From Dermanyssus gallinae (lineage: Eukaryota; Arthropoda; Arachnida; Mesostigmata; Dermanyssidae): 64,000 bases of DNA. The notes under the pieces were generated by a model. The model worked only from the letters and a program-made list of their open reading frames with translations, made no database searches and was not told the DNA's origin. Shown here one piece after another: positions 33,653 to 45,214 of this stretch. The stretch spans positions 62,001 through 126,000 of the forward strand of contig QVRM01001811.1 in assembly GCA_003439945.1 (NCBI GenBank), read 5' to 3'. Both the position numbers and the translations under genes were made by a program. Each line of letters opens with the position of its first letter. Position 1 is the stretch's first letter.

Positions 33653-34600
33653 CTGTGGCGCGCAAGGACGTGGACTGGCCAAAAGTGAATGGAGAGAGTG
33701 ATGGACATATCGACATACAAAGGCGCGCGTGGCCATCCTCATCGGCCACGTCGTCCCCTGTGCAAGAGTCACAGGACGTTAGGTCGAGTCCATCGTCGTG
33801 TTGTTGTTGATGATGATGATGATGATGATGATGAGCAAATGCAAACTGTTGTAGCTTTTGCGGGAGGCGGCCGGTAGATTCCGTTGTAGATTGATTGATT
33901 GATTGATAGGCCTGGCACGCCAATTCGTTGCCGCGACTACCGGCATACCTTCTGCGGTGCTGATAATGCGATTGTGTTGATGATGCTGATCGATATTGGC
34001 GTTTCTGGAGCAGGGGTCGTTGATTATAATCGAAATCACGACGACAATGCTGAGGTTGAGTATGATGATGATGATAACGATAACAAGGGTCAGGATGGCG
34101 ATAATACTACTGCTGATTATATTCGTTGTGATAGTGATTATGATGCCGATGATGATGATGCTGATGATGGGTGCTTGAGTAGGGATGGTCCTGCGAACGC
34201 CAGTGTCAAGTTGTCCGCGCCTACCCACGTTTTTCTATTTCTCTGTTTCCACCTTCACTTCCAACTCGCCTTTTTTTTTTGGAGTAACGGGCACAGCAAA
34301 ACTCGACTCGAACTCAACGAGTCAACACCGGCCGCGAGCTCCAGTTTATATCGTTGCCGCCACTTGAGCGAGTCAGTCACAAGGACACAAGCGCGTAAAA
34401 ATGAAACGAGTGAAGCCGCAACGTATGCACCCGCGTGTAGATTTAGACTGATCGTATTCGATACAACAACAACAATAACGATGGCAACAACAACAACACC
34501 ATCATAAAACAAATCTAGTAACACCGAACGTACATGATGGCGCATATATCTATGATGGGGTAAATAGGTATATATATATATATACATGTCTTTGATGAAC
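33653..34600. other. Low-complexity stretch rich in GAT/ATGATG
   Basis: (GAT)n lies at 33,803-33,834, imperfect GAT/ATT DNA at 33,970-34,165 and CAA/CAT at 34,463-34,504. Long Ile/Asp/Thr frames on both strands are repeat-derived. Confidence 0.55.
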
Positions 34601-35008
34601 TCCACATATGGTACTCGTTAATAAAAAGTATCATAATCATCATTACTTATTCATAAGAAGCCTGTTGTGTTTCAGTATACTTAAAAATCGCATCATAATT
34701 ATGCGCCGAGATTATTGCTCCGTTCTCTACAGACTAGCGAGCAAAACGTTTGGCGGCCCACAGAAACAATCTTAGATGGACAGAAATTCAATATCTTACA
34801 TGTGCTCTCAGACTTACTAGTTCACATTCAGAAAAGATATTGTAAATGTAATTAGTAAAACAGCTAGCCCTATTACGTCCTCAGCAGCGAGGGCAAATTG
34901 GGGCTTATAGTTATTTTACTTTAGGCGATCCTTACTATAAAAGAGGAATCCCTCAGCAAAAACTCGCACTACCGAATCGTCTTAGAGTGAATAACCACGC
35001 GTTGTAGC
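34601..35008. repeat. Unrecognised ~400-bp dispersed repeat, copy 1
   Basis: Sequence from TCCACATATGGTACTCG to AGAGTGAATAACCACG matches 36,914-37,283 in the same orientation. Shared blocks include CACATATGGTACTCG, GAGATTAT, TCTACAGA, GCGGCCCAC and CCCTCAGCAAA, with many substitutions and small indels between. It encodes no recognisable protein and has no tRNA-like head. The family is unknown to me. Confidence 0.75.
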
Positions 35009-35344
35009 TTAATGAGCTCCTGGTCAACCTTATCGACTAGCTCGTGGTCTAATAAAAAAAAGGCAGTAAAATAGTTCTCGCTTTTTTAAGAACAGTATTT
35101 TTTTAGTCATTTGTCATTTTCAACAGCTTTAACGTTACATCTAGCGAAAAATAATAAATTCACTTAGCGAAACGACACTGGAAAGGCAGTAAAAAAGCCT
35201 TTATTAAACGAATTGATTCGTCCTATTACTAGTTACCATCGGCTACGTGTCGTAAATATTGGAGGAAGAGCTTATTTATTGCTTACAAAAATTAGTCAGC
35301 GTTGTCAGGACGATTCGACTGGACAATATTATAATCAATGTCGT
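35009..35344. other. AT-rich non-coding stretch
   Basis: Nothing recognised. Confidence 0.5.
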
Positions 35345-35560
<216 letters not shown>

Positions 35561-36477
35561 AAATAGCACGCATGCTGAAAGTAGCTCTTGTTGTGGTTAT
35601 GATGTAGCGTGATGATGGTGTAGATTAGGTCGCCCGGCTGACCAGCCGGTAACTCGTCCACAACAGAGCCGTTTACAAACTCACTCACTTACTCGAGACG
35701 CGTTCATTCATTGATCTCGTCATCGGTGGCTGGCTTTAGCCATTCACGCCATTTGCCCACTCACGGATTCATTCACTCGGCAGCGTTGAGCGCCGCTTGA
35801 TTCGACCGCTGATTCACCGACGTTGTCGGCGTCGTCAAGAGCCACATCCTCTCAGCTGCAGAGAAGATCTCGACGACGAACCTTGGCAACGGCGACGATA
35901 ATGACGGATATGATGACGAGGTTGATGCTGGCCGGCGGTGTAGCTGGTGTGGTCGAGCTTTATGTGTTTCTGTATTTTCGTGCTTTGTGTGAGTGTGTTG
36001 TGGCAACAACAACAACAACGGCAACAACAACTTTAAAACTGTAATTGGGTGGTTAATTGAATTAATTGCATAATTAGTAGTAGTAGTAGTAGTTGTTGTA
36101 GTAAAAATAGCATCAACCATTCCAAAGTTATAAAATAAATGGCACCTGTACTTAAAGTAAAAGATACATAACAAAGTACATCATAAGAAAATCCAAATTT
36201 AATCCAGCCCGTTGTGTAGTTCGGAACTCCCCTCGTACGACGTAGTCGCTGCATCTTTCAAATATTGCCCGCATGTTCGATATGAAGTCTGTATTTGCTT
36301 AAACTATTTTTGCACTACGGATAGTATTAAGACTCATGTCATAAACGTTGTTTGCAGAATTAGCCCGAGCTAAAGCTTGCAGAGCACTCGTGTTTTGGTG
36401 GCCGAAGGTAGTAATGATATCAGTGAATATATTGACTTATTCATTGAGTACATCAAAGGGTCACATCGTTACTTAGA
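35561..36477. other. Non-coding stretch
   Basis: TCAC-type short repeats lie near 35,680-35,800, CAA at 36,004-36,027 and (TAG)n at 36,075-36,095. An unrecognised frame at 36,377-36,559 ends in the palindrome cluster. Confidence 0.45.
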
Positions 36478-36720
36478 AGCTCGAAAGAAGCTTCGAAAAA
36501 AATTCGAGCTTCGAAAAAATAGCTCGATTTTGAATTTTAATACTATTTTGATTAAATAAAATATTTGTCAATGCTCAGCTCGAATTTTATTCGAGCTATA
36601 AAATATATAAATAGAATATATATATTTTATAGCTCGAAATATATATATATTCGAGCTATAAAATATAGCTCGAAAATACAGCTATATTTTCGACATAAAT
36701 AGCTGTGGTACAATATTCGA
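36478..36720. repeat. Cluster of TCGAGCT/AGCTCGA palindromic units
   Basis: The 7-mer AGCTCGA occurs at 36,478, 36,521, 36,577, 36,631 and 36,667, and its complement TCGAGCT at 36,504, 36,591 and 36,651. Several neighbouring pairs form hairpins: AGCTCGAAT-TTT-ATTCGAGCT at 36,577-36,597, and a 17-bp perfect stem (ATATTTTATAGCTCGAA) around (AT)n at 36,622-36,664. The nested symmetry is not a simple tandem repeat. Confidence 0.9.
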
Positions 36721-36913
36721 TAATTTCTTATCCTTTAAGGATAAAGTTCCTATTTAAGTGGACAGCGGATGACTTTCAACATCTAGATTAAAACATAAAT
36801 AATTTGCATAAACAACGTGATTTTTTAAAATTGATGCAACTGAAAAACTATTACTAAGTATGGTAAGGGAAATCGAGCGCAGGGATTACAAACACGGCAA
36901 GGTCGTACACGAA

Positions 36914-37283
36914 ATTCACATATGGTACTCGGTAACCATCTATAATCCTGTTGTGGTTCAGTGTACTTAAAAAACACATATTTATGCGTCGAGATTATCG
37001 CCGGGTTTTCTACAGATTAGCCTACAAAACCATCAGCGGCCCACTGAAGCAGTCTTAGATAGATATAAACTCAATATATTGCATCTGATCTAAGATTTAT
37101 TGGTCCATATTTAGAATAGAGACTGTAAACTTAATCAGTAACAGACAATTAGCCATTTTATGATGTCTCTGATAGCGCAGAGAAAGTTAGGATAAGAAGT
37201 CGACCTTTACAATAAAAAGAAGATCCCTCAGCAAACATTAACACCACCGAATCCTCTAAGAGTGAATACTCACGTATCCTGCA
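36914..37283. repeat. Unrecognised ~400-bp dispersed repeat, copy 2
   Basis: Direct-orientation counterpart of 34,601-35,008, about 40 bp shorter through small deletions. The two copies bracket the AT array and the palindrome cluster. Confidence 0.75.
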
Positions 37284-39041
37284 GTGGTGACCGTGTGTGC
37301 GTTCCTCATTTCCGAGTTAGTACGTTAACAGGAAAAGAACAAATTGATTTAATTTCGAATATCTTAACACTAACAATGATATTGTAATAGTACCAACATG
37401 TAGAAGCGTGCACTGTCTAATGTGCTGAGTTAAAAACCACCCACAAGCAGAGAGATTTATAACATGTATTATTCCTTCATTCTGCGACCCAATCGGCACG
37501 CTACGCAATCCGAATCAAGCCGCCGTACTAAATATAATTAGTAATTACGCACGTTTAGCGATTATATGAGATTATAGCATGTAACGAGCACCTTGGTGTG
37601 TTTCGGCTAACGTTGAGTTGAGCCACTTTTTCAAATCCGAAAACCTGTTGCGATATAAAGCGAAGGTTCTGGCCGTTATTGCTTAAATGTGCTTTACACA
37701 CGAGAAGATCTGTTTGTTTTTTCCGCCCAACAGTTATATATATATATATCCGTTTATGTGTCATATTTATTTCCCCTCTCATTTTTTTGTAACGTCTAGA
37801 GCCAATCATGCTTAAGTTCTCTGACAACAACGACCATGCTGACGGCAAGAATATCGTACAGCAACAACAACGAGAATGGCAACAAAAACACCGACAAAAA
37901 TGAAAACTACAACGAAATCACCAACACCAACAACAACAATAACAACAACATTATTAGTAACAAGAAAAACTCTAACAAGAAAAACAACAGTAACGAAAAA
38001 TAAACATAACTGTTCCGTCAGCAACAGTCGACGCTATCCTTTGTTCTAACTGACTGGCCAGCCGTCGTTTGAGCGGCCGGCAAGAAAGTGGGCAGCCAGG
38101 CCGAGTACGTTGGGCAAGCCAGGGGATTGGGCGGCCATGCCGGGTGTCCGTGTCGATCTTGGGGTCTGTCTGTTTGAGAGCCGCCGCCCCTGTCGCTGCT
38201 ACCGCCGCCGCCGCCGCCGCCGATCTATAACAGGGTGATGAGCAGTGACAGTGGTAGCAACAGCAGCAGCAGCAGCAGTAGTAGTAACAGCCGAGGACCA
38301 TAGAGGGGTTTCTGCAGGCAGAAAGAGAATTGGTTGAGTGGTCGCTTGTGGACTCTGATCGCGGGGGTTGCTGGTGCCTCGGTTATCTTTGGACGATCAC
38401 TCGCCATGTGTGTGCGAGAATATATATATATATATATATATATATATGGTGTGTATTGTGTGCGCAGACAATGCGATTGCATGAACTACAGCAATTAATG
38501 CCATGTGACGGCGTCACGATATGAGAACCAAGCCGATAAACGAGGCGGGAGCGAAATGGGAAAACGGGGAGGAAGCAGAGAGAGAGAGAGAGAGACCCAG
38601 GGGAAGAAATCATCAGGGATCAACAGGCAATATAACCGTAGGATAAAGTAGAGAAAGCTACCCTAAGCTACAAAGATAGAGAGAGAGAGGGGTGAGAGAG
38701 AGAAGGGAGAGAGGGAGAATGAGTGACTGAGAGAGAGCGATAGAGAGAAAGCAGCCGCCCACCGACAACAGGTCATGTGGCGTCTGTCCTTTCATTCATT
38801 GGATTCTCAATACTTGAGCTATCGATCTGAGTGGGACGAGACGAGAACACGTTAGGGTCGAAATTCAGAGCTCCGACAGACTCCACTTACTATTGCTGCT
38901 ATGACGTCTACAACGACTGACTACTACCTACACCCTACACGCTAGCCAAACAGGCTGCTCGCAGCCCGGAAAGAAGTTTTACTGCTCAAAGAGCTCGAAA
39001 CAAACCAACTTGTTCTGCTGCTACCAATAGTTGTTACTGTT
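37284..39041. other. Non-coding stretch with CAA, GCC and AG repeats
   Basis: CAA-type DNA lies at 37,858-37,995, a (GCC)n at 38,203-38,222, CAG at 38,262-38,280, (AT)n at 38,420-38,446 and AG-rich DNA at 38,576-38,750. A minus-strand frame at 37,555-37,848 is unrecognised. No gene confirmed. Confidence 0.45.
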
Positions 39042-39155
39042 GTCTGTATCGTTGTTGTTGTTGTTGTCTGTATCGCTGTTGTTGTTGTTGTCGTCTGTAT
39101 CGTTGTTGTTGTCGTCTGTATTGTTGTTGTTGTCTGTATTGTTGTTGTTGTACCC
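39042..39155. repeat. Minisatellite GTCTGTATCGTTGTTGTT, five units
   Basis: GTCTGTAT(C/T) starts at 39,042, 39,066, 39,093, 39,114 and 39,132, separated by GTT runs. The spacings (24, 27, 21 and 18) are all multiples of three. The minus-strand frames read Asn/Asp/Thr or Gln/Thr repeats. Confidence 0.85.
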
Positions 39156-40239
39156 ATCGTAGTTGGAGTTGAAGGCGCATTTTTCGTATACGGAGGAGAG
39201 ATTAGGCGTGCGTACGACACTCACACACGTGTATGCATTCCATCCGAAATGCAGCATTAGTTGCAGTTTTTTAGTTTGCAGGTATAGCTAGTTCTCTGAT
39301 GTTGTCTCATGACATAAGTTTATATATATATATATATATATATTGTTTGTGTGAACTTGAACACTCCAGCATTCACCTCCTACTCTGTCTGAGAACATCA
39401 AACGATTAAGTAATAGATTTGGGATGTCAAGGGCAGTAGGCTTAGTGATGCCCACAGGTATCGTGTAGACACTCTCGCCGGATCGAGTAGTCATAACAAT
39501 AACAATGATAACAGCGAACGGAGCCTTTCCTGCTAAATATCCTTGTCGAGCCTTTGCTGGACGTCGCCGCTGTTGTTGTTGCCACCATGTCGTTGCCCAC
39601 GCAGTGATAGAGTGCAAGTCAGGTTGAATACTTGCTATAAACATGCGGAATACGCATAACGCATGGCGCAGAAAGCATAGCGCACACAGCGCATACAGGA
39701 AAAACGTCTGAACAACTGAACAGGTGCAGAGATAGTCTCATTTTCTGCCTGTCTTAAGAGTCCCCCAAAGGCCGGCATCATTATGAACAACATCAGCAGC
39801 ACCATGACGACAGCTATACATTATACTGTTCGTCACCCTCATCAAAGCGGACGACCCTCAACGGCGCTATACTTAAGTAAAACGAATGTGAAGACCTTAG
39901 TAAGCATATTTGGCATACGGCTAATGAACTTGCTCTTGTTCGTTCTAGTTACGCGCAGCAGTATCAGCAGCAACAACATTTACAGAAACAAACTTCTGCT
40001 TTTATAATCGACCTGTCAGCTTCGCTCAGGAAGTACCGCTCATTGTATTTAAAATCTCTATGAGTGCCATCATTATAACGTTATCATAGCCAGCATGATC
40101 ATCATTATCATCACAATATGCATTACGTTTGCATACACATCCCCCACTACTATTGGTTACACACCGGGTGCACACATTAGTGCATATCAGATAGACTCTG
40201 TTGAGATGTATTCCTTTACAAACAGCCAACGATATCATC
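39156..40239. other. Non-coding stretch with one exon-like interval
   Basis: (AT)n lies at 39,320-39,343. On the minus strand a frame near 39,482-39,376 reads GESVYTIPVGITKPTALDIP and LLLNRLMFSDRVG and then meets TAGGAG|GTGAAT, a fair donor, but no convincing acceptor. It is unrecognised. Confidence 0.3.
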
Positions 40240-40680
40240 TGCCTCAAAAGCATTGCTGCGCGTCGTATCGCCCGTAATATCCTTCGTACGCTTTGCGATA
40301 TGTCTTAAAAAGTTTGCGGTGACGACACCTCTAGAACCCAGTGTCTCCAAAGCAATAGACATGAATTGGTAGCTCCTCGACAGCTCAAGTCATTTTTTTC
40401 GCTTTTCCCAATATGTGCGTTTTGCCACCCACCCACAGTCGACAGAGCTGTGCCGAAGTTATGGTAAGGCCTACATTAGACAGTTACATATCAGACAAGG
40501 TATGACTACAGAGGTGTGGTAACCCCATCAGGTCGTAACTCACTGCTACCCCTCTGGTCGTTGGGCTCTAGCGTGGATGGTGTTTCTGCTCCTCTCATTA
40601 TTCCATTGAGCTCCGCATGTCTTGTGAGCCTGTCAGGACTTTTAAGGCAACCCAGCAGGTATGGACCGTCAGAATACAGA
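40240..40680 (-). mobile_element. R2-like LINE remnant: cysteine/histidine motif and endonuclease region (pseudogene)
   Basis: This is the same family as 13.58 and 23.4 kb. On the minus strand, LLGCLKSPDRLTRHAELNG aligns with the CKRSAGRFSRHSALIDV block of the better copy. ELRPDGVTTPL is the nuclease RPDG motif and is followed at once by a stop. The central nuclease strand is scrambled. Further on, in another frame, YQFMSIALETLG, then FLRHIAKRTKDITGDTTR, match the IAFETLG and TGD blocks of the family's C-terminus. Stops and frame changes make it inactive. Confidence 0.72.
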
Positions 40681-41572
40681 GAGAAATATTAATCATAGTA
40701 GCATTTCAATTAGTATGTGGCATTCGCATGCTCAGTACTATGTTACGAAATACATAAGCTTTACGTAAATGATATATATATATATTTTTTGTGGAGGTTG
40801 TTTTCAATTATAGACCAGTCTTTTACGGACACCATTATGTCGCCGTTATCAAAACTGTTGTCAATGAGATTAGAGTGATTATTCGCTATTCGCGGTCCGT
40901 GAACACATGTGTCTTTTATATATTTCTTTAATTTTGCGCGCTTTATAAAATGAGGTATATAACGACAAACTAATAGAGTTTGTACAGTATATGTCCAGTA
41001 ACAATAACTATGAACAACATACAGAGGGCAGAGCGAGGGCCTAATGTCTACATATCTGCCGGCGGCCAGTATATATATATATATATTTCTTTTGGTTTTT
41101 TTTTTGTTGTTAAATTAACATATCATGATAAAGAAGCAGTTACGCCAAACGGTGACATCTGGTGGCGCTCCTTTTCGACGCCCAGTCTCAGAGCATTGAC
41201 TCATCTTGGAGCAGCACCTCGTAAGTGCACGCTGCCTGGAGTGACTGAAATTCTATCGATTTTTTTCAAAAGGGAGAGTAGTGGGCCCGATTGAATCTGC
41301 TACGAGCACTGTAGCGAGCCAGAGATAACACATGCGCTGTATATGTACAGCTGAAGACGGAGCAGCAGCAGTTAGTTACCCAGGGGGAAATCCGCAGGCA
41401 CGAAGCCAGGCATGCTATTGAAGGCAAAGCTGGCGACGAGCTACACCAACCTGTAGCAAGCCATTGCGTAGGACGCACTCCGAACAAGATCTTCTTTTAA
41501 AGAGGACTATTTCGGAGAGATGCCAGCTGTTCACAAGTCTGTCTACCGCGGCAGATCGTTTTCAGAAGAAGA
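40681..41572. other. Non-coding stretch
   Basis: Contains short (AT)n at 40,772-40,787 and 41,068-41,087. A short stretch near 41,284-41,335 is reminiscent of the SINE-B head (GAATCTGCTACGAGC...AGATAACACAT) but too diverged to call. No gene. Confidence 0.4.
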
Positions 41573-42088
41573 CTAAAGTACAGCACGGGACGCGATCACG
41601 TTCTCCAGTTCTAAGTTTAACAAGCCCTGGTACAATTCGGAGGCCATTTGTACGCAGTCGAGATGCGTTGGGCGTTCCGACCGTGCTTCGCGACATTTAT
41701 TGTCCGTTGCTCTTCGACTAGTTGGAGTAATTGGTTTTCTTTTACGATAGCTCTCCAGCTTTCTTGCTGAGAACTGCCTGCAGGTTGACTTGAGCTTTCG
41801 TGAATTATCGTGTAGGCAGAATGAAACCCACTTAGAGTAGCCTTCTACTCTCTCTTCTTCTTCGCTTACTGATGATTTGTTTGGCGTGTAAGGAATGACT
41901 ATAGCACTGCACCGCACATTATGTACGCAAGTGACATCGCAATTCCACATCGATTTGTTCAGCTTAAAATCGTATAGAAGCCGAGTTCCACCGTTTCCTT
42001 GCAAAATCTCACAGTAGCAAATTTTGTCCAGCTTTCTATAAGTGCCAGCACTTTTTGTTTCAATGGGACTGACACTAAAACAGCGCAC
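41573..42088 (-). pseudogene. 171-codon frame, possibly a diverged LINE endonuclease remnant
   Basis: This is the longest frame in the window that is not made of simple repeats. Its middle, KSMWNCDVTCVHNV, resembles the GKSLVWDVTC...T segment that follows the RPDG motif in R2-like endonucleases, and EEEERVEGYSKWVSF could be the following KY.EL helix. The RPDG motif itself is absent and the C-terminal half does not align. The N-terminus (MRCFSVSPIETK) has no known similarity. It lies on the same strand as, and upstream of, the remnant at 40.24-40.68 kb. Alternatives are a chance frame or an unknown host gene. Confidence 0.3.
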
Positions 42089-42189
42089 ATAGTAGACATA
42101 GATAACTATAAATTCATAAATAAAATTACACTGTAAGCTGAAATTAAATATTAGGAATCACTAGGAATTGCAGATGAAACAAGCCTTCG

Positions 42190-42262
42190 GCACCTACATA
42201 TTACATCGTCGTATCGGGATTGAATCCATGACTCGTGACACTCGTAGGCGAGAGTCGCAGGC
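42190..42262 (-). mobile_element. Possible tRNA-derived SINE head, family C, copy 1
   Basis: On the minus strand GCGACTCTCGCCTACGAG is followed by ACGAGTCATGGATTCAATCCC, a B-box-like end. It resembles 62,735-62,812 in the order of blocks (CTCTC, ACGAGT, B box). Diverged, no clear borders. Confidence 0.35.
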
Positions 42263-44413
42263 TGTTCCCCCACATCGTTCCGACGATAAGAATATATCAG
42301 TCAAACTTTGTCTTTACGCGACGGGGTTTCGAGAAGTATTTCGTTCACGACGTGTAGACGTATGAATAGTGGTGAACAGACATTTTAGTACAAGTACAGT
42401 ATGCTCAGCCTTGGTCAGATCAGCAAAAGAGATGGTTGATTTTTCTTCACCTATTGAACACCTAAAGACCACAACCACACGCCAGGCTACTATTATACAT
42501 CTCGCTACATTGGGCAAAAATGGGCTCTAGAAAGAGAGAGAGAGAGAGAGACTGCGTAAGTGCCGACATCTTAAGTCGTTTTGATGAGTATTTTGCCGCA
42601 GATAGTTGACCCTGTTGCCCAGTGGTTATGTGTTAACTTAACCGAAGTTATATAAATACATAAATACGCACGTACAGTATACCAACATACACACACGCAT
42701 ACAGTATAAAAGTAGAGACGTCAATACGCATCAATATGTTTTGTGCAGATGTATTATATATGAACCTATGTTAAGCTCACCCGTGCAGCCGTAAGCTATC
42801 TGTGGCAGGCGCGTGCATATATCTATCTATCTATATATCTATCTATCGGCGTGCGAGTGCATAGACGTATATAAATGTATGTAAGCGTGTTCGCCGTGGA
42901 ATGTTCGCGTGGTCGCGCGTTTCTATGGCTAATAGCATCGATTGCTGCTGCGACGACACTGGAAATACAACAACATTCTGCTAATGATGCTGTAGGTGAC
43001 GATGATTTTGGTAGACAATAATGGCGATGATGGTGGTGGTGATGACGACAACAACGACGAAGACGATGACTGTGGTGATGATGATGATTATGATGCTTGT
43101 ATTGCGGTGATGACGACGAGGATTGTGTTGATTGTGGTGGTGGTGGTGGTGGTGATGATGATGATGATGATGATGAAAAGAATGATTTAACACTAAAATC
43201 CGTAGCTAGCGGCATTGCCAAGCAGGCGATGTAACAAAACTCAATGAATGTTGAAGCTGGCTGGTTGGCGTATGGTGGCGCACACACACACACAAAACAG
43301 GCAAGCATTTACCTCGCCGCCAAGCCACCAGGACAAATCACTACTACTATTACTACTAGTACTATTAGTAGTCAAGTGGGCAGTAGGACAAGACGTATCG
43401 CAACGGACGGAAAAACGCACGGACCAACTGACAGAGGGATAGAGATAACGGGCTTAGCTTCTCCTCATCAGTCCCCTCCCTGCTGCCCCGCCCTCTTCCC
43501 GTCCCCCCCCCCCCCCCAGCACCCCTCTGACCATCCGGTGGTCAGAGATAACCAACCACCCAGCAGCCAGTAAACAAGTATGGCCGGTAATGTCAATTGG
43601 CATGCGTGCCTGCCTGTCTGCCTGCACGCATTTAGATCAATCAAGCGATGTATGATCTACTACTACTACTACTGCATACCTATCTGTGCGCACCTCTCCC
43701 GCGTTTTCCCAGCTAACCCAGCAGCAGCAGCAACAGCTGTGGGGTCCTGGCCCGGGGGCGACGCTCTCCCCCGTTATCGCGGTATCTGTTGTTGTTTGTT
43801 GTTATTGTTGTTGCTGTTGTTGTTTGTTGTTATTGTTGTTGCTGCTCTTGGTGGTGGTGCTGCTACTGCTGGTGCAGATGCTGCCGTTGCTGCACCTTTG
43901 TTGGTCAGCAATCGTTGCCGGCAGCACCCAAACAGCAACAATAACATCAACAACAACAACAACAACACCAACAATAAGAGCAACTGATCTAAATGTCCAA
44001 CACAGCCACCGTCTCCAGCTGGTTAAACGAAATGCCATGCGCCAAAGGCCTCCTACAGTAATTATAGTAGCAACCCCACCCAGCTGCTTCTGCAAAGGCA
44101 GCAACCACAGCAGCAGCAGCAGCAGCAACAGCATTAACAGCAACAGCTGGATCATTATCGACGCCACCAGCAGTTACAGTACGGGTAGCAGTACAAAACA
44201 AGTACGGGACCAGTTGTAGCACAGTACTCGTATGTCTGTCTGTCTGTCTGTCTGCTGTCAATACAAACAAGAAGCACGTGTCGTTGTATAGTAAAATCAA
44301 TAACAACAACAGCAACAACAACAACAGCTTGTTGTATTCGTCGTGCAAATATTATGGGGGCAAACAGGGAAGGACCACAGACGGCCACCGCCATAGCGAC
44401 AGCACATATGGGC

Positions 44414-44444
<31 letters not shown>

Positions 44445-45030
44445 TTATATTTTATCGCGTGCTTCATTCAACTAATGGCCTAACAACAAAACGAAATCAA
44501 ACAGACGGTCTATCTATCAATCTTTCTACATCTATGTACCTACCTATATGTCTAGATGCGACGGCGGCGACAACAGCAACAACCAACGCAAGAACAACAA
44601 AAGTTCCATCAGCTTCTAATATCAGTCACAGTAGTAATGATAGTCAAGGCGGCAGCAACAGCATTAGCAGCAGCAGCAGCAGCAGCGGCAAAGGTGAAGC
44701 GACTAGACGAAGCTTCTAATTGCTGACAGCCGAATACCAGCAAAATAGCAGAGTCGGTCCAGGCCAGGATTGCGACCGGATTGCTTGACTACCAAACTGA
44801 CTGGCTGGCTGGCTGACTGACTGACTGACGAACTGATTGACTGATTGATGATCAGTCGTTGAGCAACAGCGGTTGCAGCCGCCTTCTCTGCTTCCTCCCT
44901 GTCCTTGTCCACGTGCCCTATTCGTGATTGTCCTGTGGTCACTGTGACTGGAAGGTCCACCACTGGGGCATAAACAATGCGTGTTATCCTACTGGTAGTA
45001 ATAGTAGTAGTAGTAGTAGTAGTAGTAAAT
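42263..45030. other. Low-complexity stretch (GAT, CAT, CAG, CAA, TAT)
   Basis: (AG)n lies at 42,530-42,551, (TATC)n at 42,820-42,848, GAT/GGT blocks at 43,020-43,180, poly-C at 43,503-43,518, GTT/GCT at 43,788-43,900, CAA/CAG at 43,930-44,160 and 44,300-44,330, (GTCT)n at 44,232-44,255, (AT)n at 44,416-44,446 and GACT runs at 44,800-44,850. Frames through these tracts are repeat-derived. No gene recognised. Confidence 0.55.
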
Positions 45031-45214
45031 GTCGAGTCCGGTCGCGGGGGGTGGATTAAGTCTCCGCCTCGCAACCGGAGGAGACACATAGCAGGTGCGC
45101 GGGTTTGAGCTCCACTGTTGCCCCACATTTGTATGTATGAGGGTCCGTCTATGAAGCAATGTGAAAAAACAGTTTCGTGGACGTTAAATCTTGGCTGGGG
45201 GTCAGCCTGAAAGG
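45031..45214 (+). mobile_element. tRNA-derived SINE, family B, copy 4, inside (TAG)n
   Basis: It has GTCGAGTCCGGTCGCGG at the head, GCAACCGGAGGAGACACATAG, an altered B box (GGTTTGAGCTCC) and the family body. It is flanked on both sides by (TAG)n (44,996-45,026 and 45,219-45,255), so it appears to have inserted into, or nucleated, a TAG microsatellite. The target duplication cannot be read because both flanks are the same repeat. Confidence 0.85.

Noticed and set aside
37268..37320. GTGAGT donor with a short open frame on the minus strand
   Set aside because: Overlaps the border of the unknown repeat, and the site is absent from the other copy.
41284..41335. SINE-B-like head
   Set aside because: Similarity is limited to a few short blocks; boxes A and B are not both present.
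42823..43308. 161-codon minus-strand frame with His/Ser runs
   Set aside because: GAT/GGT repeats read on the minus strand.
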